From Apostichopus japonicus (taxonomy: Eukaryota > Echinodermata > Holothuroidea > Aspidochirotida > Stichopodidae), in contig NC_092561.1 in assembly GCF_037975245.1 (NCBI RefSeq), positions 5,010,001 to 5,074,000 of the forward strand: a DNA stretch of 64,000 nucleotides. Reading direction: 5' to 3'. Positions 25,601 through 37,500 of the stretch are shown here, one piece after another. Made by a program: the position numbers and the translations under genes. The stretch's first letter is position 1. The number at the start of each line of letters is the position of its first letter. The notes beneath the pieces are model-generated. The model was not told the origin of the DNA, searched no databases, and saw only the letters and a program-made list of their open reading frames with translations.

Positions 25601-26082
25601 CATTTTAAGACGAGTACAGTTTTTGAATGTGAAACTATGTAGGATGTTTAGAATTTGTAGTCCAGTTACTATAGGGGCATTTTTTCTCATCAAGATTACT
25701 GAATAGGCCTTTTTCCTCAAAATGTGATTACAATTTATGACATTTAACATACTCAGGTACCCCGGTTTGTTTGTATTTTTTCATCACAAAGGGTACCAGG
25801 AACCTAATAGTTATTGAATGTTACTTGATCCTCAATATTTTGTCATGCACCTGCTATGTTTTCACACAAGTAAGAATTTTAATTTGCAACCTGCAGCACC
25901 ATAAATTGATCACTCACCGTTTCGAGAGGGATTCCAACATTTTTAAGATGGACAAATCCAATCGTCACGAACGCCTCGTGGATTTCATCTGCCAGTGTCT
26001 GCAGTTTACTTTCATCCGGTGTTTCTGTATGTAGTCCGTAACCCGAAAAGTCAACGATTGGTACACATTTTGATGTATCCAT
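19645..26082 (-). CDS. 2-oxoglutarate/Fe(II)-dependent oxygenase, isopenicillin-N-synthase-like (complete, 7 exons)
   Basis: Exons in coding order: 26082-25918, 24908-24784, 23457-23388, 23134-23006, 21916-21728, 20957-20847, 19830-19645 (stop TAG). Every junction is GT-AG and in phase, giving 324 residues, the usual length for the IPNS-like family. The N-terminal DIOX_N-type region starts MDTSKCVPIVDFSGY and continues with EAFVTIGFVHLKNVGIP. The double-stranded beta-helix carries the iron triad His208-x-Asp210 (in GEHSDYG) and His265 (in KHRVVF), and the 2-oxoglutarate-binding Arg278-x-Ser280 (RQS). LRTLYYPP and VNLGDLMQRWT are also family-typical. No signal peptide, so a cytosolic enzyme is expected. 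The substrate is unknown; bacterial, fungal and plant relatives include IPNS, flavonol synthase and ACC oxidase. All catalytic residues are present, so the gene appears active. Confidence 0.92.
21957..22630. repeat. Two direct copies of an interspersed segment in oxygenase intron 5
   Basis: The block GGGCAGGGGA, then TTCAT(T/C)AACCATATGAAAA, occurs near 21977-22014 and again near 22509-22545. Both copies are followed by a GCGTTA motif and, further on, by CTCATAGTG. They lie in the intron between exons 5 and 4. No gene was seen in the interval. Confidence 0.5.
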
Positions 26083-27496
26083 ACTGCTTCGAATGTAATA
26101 CAGCAGTAGTGCACTTTAGGCCAGCTATCTTCGAACTTGGAAATTTATTTTGCAACTATACGTACGGTATACCTGTAACATATACAATACAAAACCCATG
26201 AAAGAGACCTACTACAGAATCTGCTATATACCACTAGACAACCTATACATGTGTATAGTCCCAAAGCTATACTATAGCTTACCTATTATAACTTTGAATT
26301 TCGATTAAGGGTCAAAATAATCGACGTCGTGAAAATCAATTTTTCGACCTACTGTGTAGAACCTATACTTCCTGTTCGAAACAGTGAGCCGTTCGTTTGT
26401 TATTCTTGGCCAAGTCGTTTGTAATACTCCTTTTCTCGCGTGTAACTGTATATGCCTTAGAGTCCGTTTCTGTCTACCACGAATGTGCTTGCCCTGGCAC
26501 TGTATTTTACAAGCCCGAGGATCTGTCCGATACAAACTTCTTGGACATTTCTCCAAAGAGGGGCGAGAACTTATGCAAACCACAAATCTTTATTCATATT
26601 ATTTTTACGAAATTGTATCAATCGAAAGCGTTGCCGCTGGCGTCACGTCTCTGGGCAGTGCAGCAAATACAGATACGGGAAAATAGTTTTGTGAAAAAGA
26701 AAGGTACACTATGGGCTGTTCAAAGGGTCTTAACAAGACTACCCGTTTGTTGGCAGAAAGAAAAAAGAAACGCATATAAGGCTGATACAACTTTAATGAA
26801 GGGCTGTCGATATTTACAAAGTGTATGATCGTATATGGAAACTCCGTGATGTTAGAAGCACAAAATAATGTTCCTTTTAAGGATAACAGCAAAGTGACGA
26901 TCAATCTTGTTTTAATGCTTCAGCTTAAATTCCGGCGATATCATCGATACTCTGATGGACCCACCGAGAATGAGTTTATATCGTCGAGACCACAGCTCTA
27001 GCATGGGGATTTTTTGGGCATATAGCGTATGAGCAATTCCGGCAAAATTTGGTAAAATAACTTAACGAGAAACTGCTCCAGATTTCAAAATTGATATTTC
27101 CTTGTCTCATTGATGTCAAGTCGTTTTCGATGAGGTAATGTAGACTAAAATTCCGACTGCCGCCAGGAGGTGGTTGCGATTTTACATTACCAACTCAAGG
27201 CAACTATATACTGACTACACCATGTCAGCAAACTGAACCAAACGCTGCCTGGTATAGCACATCACCCAAGTTTGATAAAATATACGGTAAGCGAGGTAAC
27301 GAGATAGGTATGACATGCAGAAATACATACAGAAATGCACATACACCCGCCACAGTGAGCTGCCTTTTGTGGTTCCTTCATTTGTGTATGGTGTACAGAC
27401 ACATGGTATCAGGTAGGCTATAGTACGCGGAAGACGCCATAGAGATTTATATGGCATGCCATCTGGGACAAACACCGCATAATATGTCCTTTCTTA
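26083..27496. other. Upstream region of the oxygenase gene, no further gene recognised
   Basis: This is the 5' flank of the minus-strand oxygenase and should contain its promoter; no TATA box is convincing. Open frames on the plus strand at 26397-26828 and on the minus strand at 26605-26904 and 27215-27475 overlap each other. They carry no recognised motif and lack clear exon boundaries. Confidence 0.35.
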
Positions 27497-28128
27497 TTAA
27501 AGCAGCATTTTGCGTTGGGTCACTTTTTTCCACCTTTTTATCATGTGCATCGATTTTTTTACATGTATCAATCATAAAACAGCAAACTAAGATACCATCC
27601 AAGTTTCACCCTGCCAAGAGCGTTAATTAGCGAGTAATTAACGATTTAATGTCGATAATGAGAAGAGTGTCCTCGACAAATTCCACAGTTAAAATTAATC
27701 GCATACAATTCCGCCAAACCCACTAGTTTGAATGCAACCAATCAGAGATGCAGGTTTAGTTATTGCCCATTGCTAAAAATAGATTCAAGACTTTGCGTTG
27801 GTACAACCACATGAACCAGGGAGTTGTTATGGAACTCCTTGGTACAACTGCCATATAGACTGTACACAAACAAGCGTGGTGTTATATTACGTATCTGTCA
27901 ATGACGTTCGTAGTGTTTAAATATTCATATTATGGGCGAGGTTTATTGGGTTCCCAACGGAAAATATCTTGGAGAACAACAAAGTTGAAAGTTGCAAATT
28001 TTTCGACTTTTATGCCACCATTTGAAGTAAAATATAAATAGATTAGCTAGTTATGTATGTCGTTATGGCAAAGTGGAATCAGTGAGGTTGAGAAAAATCA
28101 TAGAAAAGGACGCAAAATGCTGCTTTAA
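27497..28128. mobile_element. MITE with TTAA duplication and 15-bp perfect inverted termini
   Basis: TTAA at 27497-27500 and 28125-28128 flanks the perfect inverted pair AGCAGCATTTTGCGT (27501-27515) and its complement (28110-28124). A TTAA target with short inverted ends is the signature of the piggyBac and Kolobok superfamilies. The 600-bp interior has no transposase frame, so it is a non-autonomous copy. Confidence 0.8.
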
Positions 28129-28744
28129 TACGTATATATACGTGTTAATTCGATTATATACGCGTATTAAATCAGACAATAACTTGCATGTCATATAGCT
28201 TCCACAAACGAGTTCCGAGAATTATCACATTGTAGCCTCGCCAGTGTAATAAATGAGAGATTGCAAAGTTAGTCTCTATTGACGTACAACCAAGCCAATT
28301 AAATGTACTTGATCTAAACAATTGCATGATTTAAAACTTGTATATATCCGAATTATTCCTCCTATGTATTCGAATTAATACGTGTTTATATTCGTTTCAA
28401 TACGCGAGTATATATGTATTATAAGCCTTATGATTCGCTAATAATATATACGCATATATTCGAATTATTCGCAGATAAATTCAAAATAATACGCATTATG
28501 CGGTGAGTTTGTCCTACATGGCTTGCCATACATGTAGGGCTTGAGAAGCAATCATATAGGCTACCTGTGATGCAGAGTACGGTAACGGATGCACCTATAA
28601 CGGTAAAGCGCGATCTCTAATATAACAGGGGAGGACCAAAAGGTATTATACCCGCACAGATGCATTTCAAGCATCGACTCCTGTGGTGGTCTATTATATA
28701 GGCTAGCCACACCAACGTTCATCATGACCGCAGCAGGTGTGTAT

Positions 28745-28787
28745 AACCAGGGAGCTGCTACTCTAACAGAGTAGCAGCTCCCTGGTT
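28745..28787. repeat. Perfect hairpin, 20-bp arms, 3-nt loop
   Basis: Left arm 28745-28764 begins AACCAGGGAGCTG. Right arm 28768-28787 is its exact reverse complement, separated by AAC. The phrase AACCAGGGAG also occurs near 27816, where it again forms a small imperfect hairpin with CTCCTTGG, and near 28997. A mobile hairpin unit is likely. Confidence 0.85.
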
Positions 28788-28794
28788 TAACAAT

Positions 28795-28888
28795 CCAAAT
28801 GCCCAATAATGAGATATTCCAGGTTCATCTGTCGACAATTCTGGTTTTTCGACCGATGACTTGGAATATCTAGTTATTGGGCATTTGG
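28795..28888. repeat. Imperfect hairpin, 28-bp arms, adjacent to the previous one
   Basis: CCAAATGCCCAATAATGAGA at 28795 pairs with TATTGGGCATTTGG ending at 28888 (25 of 28 arm bases pair). The loop contains TTTTTCGACCGATGAC. A related arrangement, CCAAATGTCCAATAACATG with TCGACCGATAAT, occurs at about 10074-10175, so this is an interspersed hairpin family. Confidence 0.7.
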
Positions 28889-31800
28889 CTTACCATATAG
28901 GTGTGCATTCATGATGTCCCCAATGGGCTTGGTAGAGGAAGAGATATGATATGGTTGCGTGACTTTTGTATGTAAGGATGATCTCCTCGGCGTCTAACCA
29001 GGGAGTTGTTCTGGTCTAGTAAAGTGTAAGTTATTCGCAGCTTCATCTCGTGCAGCGATCACTATAAGACCGTTAATGGGATATTCCAATCGCAGACAGT
29101 GTGTTACTTATATAACTATCTACATGACATATTTTCAAGTGGCTGGTTAAACTTTTCATTCTTCCCCGAAGTGGACCGCAATACATGTTCTGTGTCGCAA
29201 TGACGATGTGGTAAGGTCAATGTTTCTTCACATAGCTTTATACTAATTTTCATTAATAATGAAATAATATTCATATTGACTTTTGTATCCTATAAACCTG
29301 TTCATTTGAAATATTTGCTTGTATATGTCAAGGTCATTCTTTAGATTTGAATCAAAATGCAACTATATTTTTAGAAATTTGTATTATTTTGCCTTTATGA
29401 ATGAGTGAGTTAAAATTAAAAAGTAAAACATAAACATTTGGAAAAAATGTACAAAACAAAAACAAACCATGTCTTCACCAGTATAGCATGCTGCAAGGAT
29501 GTGGTTTCGACATACAGATGCAGAATAATTCCAACATTTTCCATGATTAAGCAATTAAATTCAGCAACTGGGATATCTCTTTCAACCTATCGATGAAGAC
29601 TTGAGGACTGCATGGATAATCCTCTTTCAATCTGAAACTGATTAATAGCTTGTAAAGTTCAGTTGATAATGTTTATGGTTTCTTTCTCTATAATGACGAT
29701 TTACTGTCAGACTATGGACATTACCTTATGCAAGAGACAAGAATGCACAGGTTTATCCCGTGACAAGGATGTGTAAACGTTTGTCCACATTTAATAGCAA
29801 ACGCACACGTGTATTTGCGTTGGAAATTATTGTAAATTTCTTATATTTCTTCAGTATATCTTCGTGCCAATATGGGTTTAATGTGTACTTTACAGGCTTA
29901 GTACATAGTAGTGAAAGATAAAACGTGTCCTTGGTGACAATATCCTTATACTTGAAAACGAGAATGAAAACTGGTCCCACCCTCTCAAATATGGTAAGAA
30001 AATGTTTTTGTTTTAAACATTCTGTCTGCCCACCCCCTTGGAAAAGCCTCGTCCTCCCACCCCCAATAAAGAAAACAAAATAGAAAAAAAGAAAAAAGTC
30101 CAGCTATACGCCTCTATATCGCCTTGGTCTATTTTATTCGAAGTATTTGATATGTGTCACGCCTTGGAATAATTTATAGGTAAGCGGTTATATTAATGAA
30201 AATTAAAAAAAAAGTAATATTAAAGTTAAAATTTGTTGTAGGCTGATTGACAATGAGCATGATTTGAACAACGTTAATTAATGGCAATCCAACGTTTCCA
30301 TATACCTGGCATTTGCTCATTCTGTGAACTAAGAAAATTAGTTTTCAATGAGCGCCACCACTCAGAATTTCGCCTACGGCATTACAGTAGTGTAATATCA
30401 ATTGAACGAAACATATTTTTCTTGAAGTCCACCAGCCGCAAATATCAATTACTTCAATGAAAGAGTGAGGTTAGAATAATGTTTTTTGTTTTTCGATCAT
30501 ACGAGAGTATTTTGTTGGACAATTGAAAATGCAGGAATATTGATGAGGAAGAATTTATTCCCTCGGAGCATATCATTAGGATATACTTTAACTGTGTAAG
30601 CCTGCCTGTAATGTTAGAGCGTAGGCCTTAGTAAACTTGCTTTGAAAGTTCTAACGTTAAGCCAGCACAGACCACTACTAGCAGTATTATTAGGCTAGTA
30701 CTACAGTAGCCTAGTAGTACTACTGTATCATAAAAGTTAAGCCTTACTCTTACAGTGATACTGGACCTAGGCTAGACTAAGCTACTATTTATCACACCAA
30801 AGTTTGCTAAGGATCACACAGTAAATAAATATATATGGCAAAATATCTTAGAACTTGAACTAAGAAGAAACTGTTGAAGCTGGCATGACCTAAACAAGGC
30901 TTTAAGATTTCAAGGAAGAATTTCAGCAAAGGCCTATGCCATAACTCCAAAACTTAAGCTAGCCACAGCTCTATGTATGGCTTAGCACTTAGTCCAGGGC
31001 ATGCGATCCTAACCACAAAGCAGGCATCAACAATTATTCTAAGAATTACTCGCCATTTGGCGACCGTGACTTAAAGTCCATGCGCTTAAACGTAAAATTC
31101 ACTCGCCACTGTTATTGCTTCATATATGTTTGAGTATGCTTACTTGAAGTATTGTATAAAACTACATGATCATTACTTTCTGAATACTAAAAGTTAGGCA
31201 GATCCATGGTACTCCATAACTGCACATTGGAAAATTATATTTCTGTGCAGTATGAAATTTAAAAAAAATTCATCCAGAAGGTTAGTGATGAACAAATTAG
31301 AACATGTCGCAGACTCCTTAATATGCAGTTTGGCCTATTTTGTCTCAAAAAATTCCAAAACTTAAAAAATTCCTGTATATAATACACGTGCAGATAGGAA
31401 ACTATTTTACACAGTTAATTCCAATTGAGACTAGTCATTGACAAAATTTAGTTTACAACAATATGTAAACTTGCTTATCACTTGTTTATCATTCTGTGAA
31501 ATGTTTGTAATAATAGAACTTTATGCTAATATTGGGGTTTGACTAGTCCACAAGTCACAAAGTGTCGAGTGCAGTGCATTTTGTATTTGAAAAAGCTAAA
31601 ATTCTACTTGCCAATGGCGAGTTTGTGAACATTATTGTCGAGGCCTGTCACACATTAAGCCTTCTAGTACTACAGAAAAACATCAAAATCCAATAATGTG
31701 AGAAGTTTATGGTTATCTTTCATTGGCTTTCAAGTGTTTTTGCATGAACAGCTTAATTTATGTGAATAATAAAATGGACAGAAATTGACTTCTCTAATTT

Positions 31801-33017
31801 GCATGTTATGAATTGTTCGGGATAGAATAGCTCATTCTTGAGACATAACCAGTAATTATAAAGGGAGAACGACATTAGGACCACAAACAAAGGTATGCCC
31901 ACTTTACAAGCTTTTGGATCAGCAGACAAAATTGTGAATAAAAGTTGGGTCACCAGCTTTGAAAAACCAACATACTCACAGGTAATCCGATCATTTTGAA
32001 GAACTTGTAGCAAATATACTGTACATGTCAGGAATTTTTTTTGACAGTTGTCCGGTCCTCTGAGACCACCAAATTTCTTTTCAGACAACCTAATTCAGCT
32101 TTGGTCGTCTAGTCGTTGGCATAAAGTTCAGATTACATTGTACAGTATCTAAGTACCCTCAAGTAGATTAAATGATAAATTGTAATATCAGCCTCTGTCA
32201 CACTTTGTAATAAACAACAAATTATTGGTAGGCCTAGATGGTCCAACCGAAGGAGAGTTTGGCCCAAAGCTGTGTTCTATTCACCAAACATTTAGATAAA
32301 TCTCTCTCCTACAGTATATATAGTACAGATCAGTGATTCCTGTACAGTATTTGCTGCATTGTTCGGACAATCAAATTTGACGTTTCAAATTTGTCCGAGG
32401 GACAATCACAAAAACTCCTATAAAATTTGCCCTGCATGTATGCTACATCCAGTTCCAAGGATCTTGTCTTGTATACTTTTAAATACAGACAGCATAGCAT
32501 TAATTAGTGATTCCACCAAGCATGTACAGTACTTAGTGCTTGTTAGATCAGTACTCTGCAACATTTAGGGCTCACTACCTTGGACAGAGCCACATGACTT
32601 GCAGCCACCTGAACTGATTCTCAGAATTCATGAAAAATGGCTTGAACTATGGACTTGATGTAAGTCTATGAAAACCTGTGCAATCATTTTCTGACGTATG
32701 AATAAATCTGAAATGTTTTCGCTGCCCAATCTTGGATTATGCCCCATAGTTTGCGGACGTTCTCATAAGATGGACCTGTTTGCCAAGACATATGTATGCC
32801 CACCGCATATGATAAATACATGAAGATAGGGTAAGGTCTCTGTTAAAGCTGCCTATTGTTGCATTCAATTTTGATTAGTAAGTGTCATGATGTATGTATA
32901 AGTATAATTAACCTTTACCTTCTTGGACATCAGCAAGGTTTTATTTCAAGACCTACTAATAAGCATCACTGTGGTTATTTTCAAGTAAACTTAAGTTTTT
33001 TGTCTTTTTCTTTCCAG
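28889..33017. other. Long stretch with no coding gene recognised
   Basis: This region precedes the 5' UTR exon of the zinc-finger gene and may hold its first exon and promoter, which I could not place. Minus-strand frames at 29753-29980 and 31753-32088 have no domain motif. Near 30660-30730 there is a small imperfect inverted repeat built on AGTACTAC/GTAGTACT. No transposon boundaries were identified. Confidence 0.35.
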
Positions 33018-33122
33018 GTGACGTTAAGTAAATTATTGAAGGAGACGTTTGTACCATACAACCTAAGGATGAAATGTGAGGGATGTACTGTATTGAAGCA
33101 TCATGACAGAAAATTATTGCAG
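33018..33122 (+). other. Probable 5' UTR exon of the zinc-finger gene
   Basis: A polypyrimidine tract ending TTTCTTTCCAG precedes 33018, and a consensus donor GTAAGC follows 33122, giving a 105-nt exon. It would splice to the acceptor TCTTCTTTGTTCTTGCAG ending at 34258. It carries in-frame stops in the frames tested and no coding motif, so it is best read as leader. Inferred from splice signals only. Confidence 0.5.
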
Positions 33123-33602
33123 GTAAGCTAATATAATATCACATTCTCATAGAATATATAATATCATATATTATATTATTATATATCACACAGTGTTATC
33201 TTAGAAGTTAGAGCTAATATCCTCTCTGTGTTGTGTGAATTTTTAACTTTTTCTATTTTACGTTTGTTATGAAGACATGACTATATTTTAAACTTTTATG
33301 ATTTTTTTTTCTTGGTATATACAGGATGCACTCTTCTCTAGTCATTTGATGCTCAGAAAGTCCTTTTAACTTTCAAATATCTTTTATACCCGTCAGCTAG
33401 TGTACAGTACCCAAGTGTCCCTTTGAACAAAATTCGATCAAGTCAGTAACTATTTAAAAAATAAAATAATTATTGGTCCAACTACAAAACAAATCTGGAT
33501 GGGTTTTGTACCCAAAGGATTGTTAAAGAAGAGGGCATAAATGAATTTGATTTGATCATCGACATTTCATTGCCCAGAACATTGTTTTTGTTAGTAATTA
33601 TT

Positions 33603-33873
33603 CATTACGAGTTCAACCTGGTTAGCCCTCGCTTGGTTTTTACCCAAAGAAAATGGTGATTTTTCCAGGTATCACATTCAAGTAACCAAAGCTGTCAACC
33701 TTATCTTACTCCATTGGAAGTCAATACAATAAATTCACACAAGAAGTGTGAATTTCGCTGGAATAAGATGAGGAAGACAGCTTTGGTTACATCGTAGATC
33801 ACATGATACCCGGAAAGTCACTGTTTATCCGGGTATAAACCAGGCAAGGACTAACCAGATTGAACATGTAATG
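33603..33873. mobile_element. Foldback (long hairpin) MITE in the zinc-finger gene's 5' intron
   Basis: The left half, from CATTACGAGTTCAACCTGGT onwards, pairs with the reverse complement of the right half, which ends ACCAGATTGAACATGTAATG. The arms are about 130 bases with scattered mismatches, both carrying GTAACCAAAGCTGTC. The tip is an exact small stem, AATTCACAC/GTGTGAATT, with loop AAGAA. It is 271 bp and non-coding. If transcribed in the intron it would form a long double-stranded RNA hairpin. Confidence 0.75.
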
Positions 33874-34380
33874 TTCAAATGTACTGTACAAATCAAACTG
33901 AGATATTACACAATTTTGACCCTATATTATTATTTAGTTTAATTAATTGTAAAATATAAATTTGAAGAAAATGTAGACAATTCAAGTTGACAGTCCATTG
34001 CTATGGGAACTTAGTATCAAAAAGAATATAAAACCTTATTGAAGACTCAAAACTCTGCTTAAATTGCCAGACATCTAGACATAACATAAAATACAGTCCC
34101 TAGCATATCAGTGAAATCAAGCTGTTGTGTAGTATTAATGTAATGTACTCTATCTTGAGAATTTTGATAGAGTTTCCCAATCAGTTCACAGACTTAGGAA
34201 CATAACTTTATAGACAAAAATTGATATTCCAAAATATTTCTCTTCTTTGTTCTTGCAGTTGCCGATCACACATAATGTCATCTCACCCGCCTCTTGCATC
34301 GTTTGAATCTTCTCACATGTGAGACATAGGAAGCAACTGAATCACCCCTGACAGGATTTTTGTGGATAATCCAAACATTG

Positions 34381-34518
34381 ATGGCAGAAGAGATTAACTT
34401 TGGTAAAGAAATATGGCAGAAGAATTTGATAATCCAGAACTGTTTACTGGCTCTCCATCAGATGATAGCATTGTCATTAAGATTTATGATGAGGAGAGAT
34501 TTTATCAGATTAAGGTGA
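34381..34518 (+). promoter_or_regulatory. Upstream ORF overlapping the zinc-finger start codon
   Basis: An ATG at 34381 opens a 45-codon frame (+2 relative to the main frame) that ends at TGA 34516-34518, past the main ATG at 34413. Both starts sit in the same 11-nt string ATGGCAGAAGA. Ribosomes that initiate at the first would miss the main start, so the arrangement could restrain translation. This is inference from position. A shorter uORF starts at 34275. Confidence 0.55.
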
Positions 34519-37500
34519 GAGATGAAGAAGGGCAGCAGCAGCAGCAGCAGAGTTTTGACGTGGACAGGAACGATAGAATATTTCCCGAGGAGGACCCAGA
34601 ATCAATTCCGTCTGAAGTTGTAAATGAAAAAACAGGTTCTTCTCCTACCAAAAGAAGAAGAAAATCCAATCTTCCGGTAAGATTAAAGGATGACTTCTTG
34701 AAGCAGGGTTCCTTGCACCCACCTAGGACTACAAGGGGGGAATCCGAATCGAGCGGGAAATGTCAACAGGGGCCAGATGCTGAGGATGTCACAGTGAAAA
34801 GCGAGGCACCAACAGGGGGTTTTGGATCATCAGGAGCCAAGAGAAGGAGTGACAGACTTAGCAATACAGCAAGAATTGTCCAACAGAATTCAAAGAAGAC
34901 CAGGAAAAAGAGACACAACCCCAAAGTTCTGAAAACTCAATCGGTCGTGGGGAATGAAGAGGAAATATCTGTCGATCAAAGGACGGGTGGCGACTCTCCA
35001 CATCAGGATAACAGTGGGAGTAACAGTGGAATCGGTAACAACTCAGATGCAGTTTGTAGCGAAAAGAGTGATGCAGTAGAATTGGCAACTGCAAACAAAG
35101 TGAATGTTGAGGAATCCCCCCTCGCCGAAGGAACGTCCTTTCCGATAGAGCCTTTGGAAAGCAGATTAGACCAGGTGTATGAAGACAAAGATGTTCTTAT
35201 ACAAGTTTCAAAAACAACAAAGTCACGTAGGAATAAAAAGTCAACCTGTAAGAAATGTCATAAAAGCTTTTCCTCTCGGAGCGTCTTGGCCGTACATCAA
35301 ACAAGTTGTCATAAAAAGGCTGTCAGGGTCAGCAAGTTTGAATGTGAATGGTGCTACGAAAGTTTTCGAACCATTCGTCAGAGAAATACACACAATAGAG
35401 AGGAGCACACGGAGAAAAAAGCTTATCCCTGTCGATTCTGCCCTCGTGTATTCACTGAGTCCAGTCATTGCAAGAGGCACCTCAGAAGTCACACCGGGGA
35501 GAGACCTTACTCCTGTGAGATCTGCGGAAAAGAGTTTGTGGACAACAGTTACATTAGAAGACATATGCTTATTCATAAAGGTGTCAAACCTTTCCAGTGT
35601 GATCAATGCGGAAAGACCTTCCGTGAGAAGACCCATCTCTCTCGGCACGAAGAGACCCACAAGCGTGAGCAGGAGACCTGTTCAAAGTGTAACAAGGCCC
35701 TCTATGGAGACCAAAATAGGTGTGCTTGCAAAGATAGGGTGAAACCGCTGAAGATGGAGGAAAAGAAGAATTTCACATGTGATAAATGTGGGAAAGGTTT
35801 TACAAAGGAGGGTAACTTCCAAAGACACCTGAGAGAGCACGAGAAGGGGACCTTACCTCAAGATAATGTATTCTCTTGTGATGTATGTAGCAAAGAATTT
35901 GGTCTGGAGAGGCATTTGTTGAGGCACAAACGTATCCACACAGGTGAGAAACCATTTCAATGTACGGAGTGTGGCAAACAATTTAGGGACAGCAGCTACA
36001 TCAGGAGACACATGAGGATTCATGCCGGTCACAAACCGTTTCAGTGCGATCGCTGTGATAAGACTTTTCGTGAGAGCGGCCACCTCTCTCGTCATATGCT
36101 GACCCACACGGGAGAGAAAAAGTTCAACTGTTCCACCTGTGGCAAAGGGTATCAGGATCGAGTGTGCTTGTTGCGTCACGAATCAAAGTGCGTCATCAGC
36201 ACGATCAGGCCGGACGAAAAGGTGTCGCAGTTGTGCGACATCTGCGGTAAGGAATACCTAGGCAAAGGAAGCTTGAGAAGGCACCGACAAATACACTCTG
36301 GTCAAAAGTCTCATTATTGCACGCTGTGTCCGGCCGAATTTTATGACAGCTCTAGCCTGAAACGGCATCTTGCGATTCATAGTCGTGACCCAGCTACCAT
36401 TAATCAATGTTCAATATGTAAACGAGTGTTTAGAACCCGTAGAGCACTGAATATTCATTACGACACCCACAACGAGAATGCCTCAGCGGACAAGTTTGAG
36501 TGTAATATCTGTAATCTAGAATTTCCGAGCAGTGAGTCACTCGCCCTCCACGCGGGAGCTCATACGCATCAAATTCTACCGACAGACGTCGAAATAGTTG
36601 ATGAAGAAGATGCGGCCGAACCCGAGTCACAGATGGTTCTTCAGGTCGTCAATAACCTTGAGTGTAAGCTCTGCCATAAGCTATTTGCAACACCTCAGAA
36701 CTTGGCGAGCCACGAGTTGACTCACGCCCAGTCCATCCTTGGAGATACATTAACGCCAGCAGCTATCACGGTATCGTCAGCCTCACAGGAGATATCCACC
36801 GAAGTGTTGCTGCCTTCAGCCTTGTTAGAGTCCTCAGTCCCTCACAATGCAGATGATTTTGAAGGCCTCTTCAAACTTTTACAGGTCATCGCCCAAGCCA
36901 ATCAAAACCAGTCGGTCACGCAGACGGCTGGAGGCGTGGTGGAAGTCCCGACGATAAGGGTGTCCGGTGTAGACGTATCGGGGAGCAATACCAGAGAGCC
37001 GACGATCGTCACGGTGGTCGCCGCAGATGGGAGTACCTCCTCTATACCATCTTACATCGGCCAGCCAATGGCTGTTGCAACAGGTGACTTGGAGAGTTCT
37101 CGTCCACTAGAAGGAGACGCTGCCGATCTGAATGGCATAGAAGATCTGGAATTCAACGTGTCTGTGCCTGATCTCACACCAGAAAACGACCTGTCTTCTG
37201 ACAGTGACCAGGATGCCCCCAAATTGCAGTGCGAGTTTTGCATCTTTGAATGTCACAGGAACAAGACACTGGCAATTCACATGGCAAACATTCACCCGAC
37301 GATTGTCTTTGCAAAACAGTTACCCATTGAGAGAGAAAAGCAGGAGAACAGGGTTCTGCAGTGGCAGTGTCCGTTTTGCAATGAGGTATTCGAGGTCGAG
37401 GAAAACATGAGGGAGCACAACTGCAGAGGGGTCAAAGACAAACCCTTCAAATGCTCGAGGTGTGACTTGAGTTTCCCTCGTAAACCCGCTCTCACTCAGC

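Noticed and set aside
26397-26828. Plus-strand frame of 143 codons upstream of the oxygenase
   Set aside because: It is overlapped by frames of similar length on both strands. It shows no motif and no convincing donor or acceptor.
29753-29980. Minus-strand frame of 75 codons
   Set aside because: Protein-like composition but no recognised family and no flanking exons.
31753-32088. Minus-strand frame of 111 codons
   Set aside because: No domain motif and AT-rich composition matching its surroundings.
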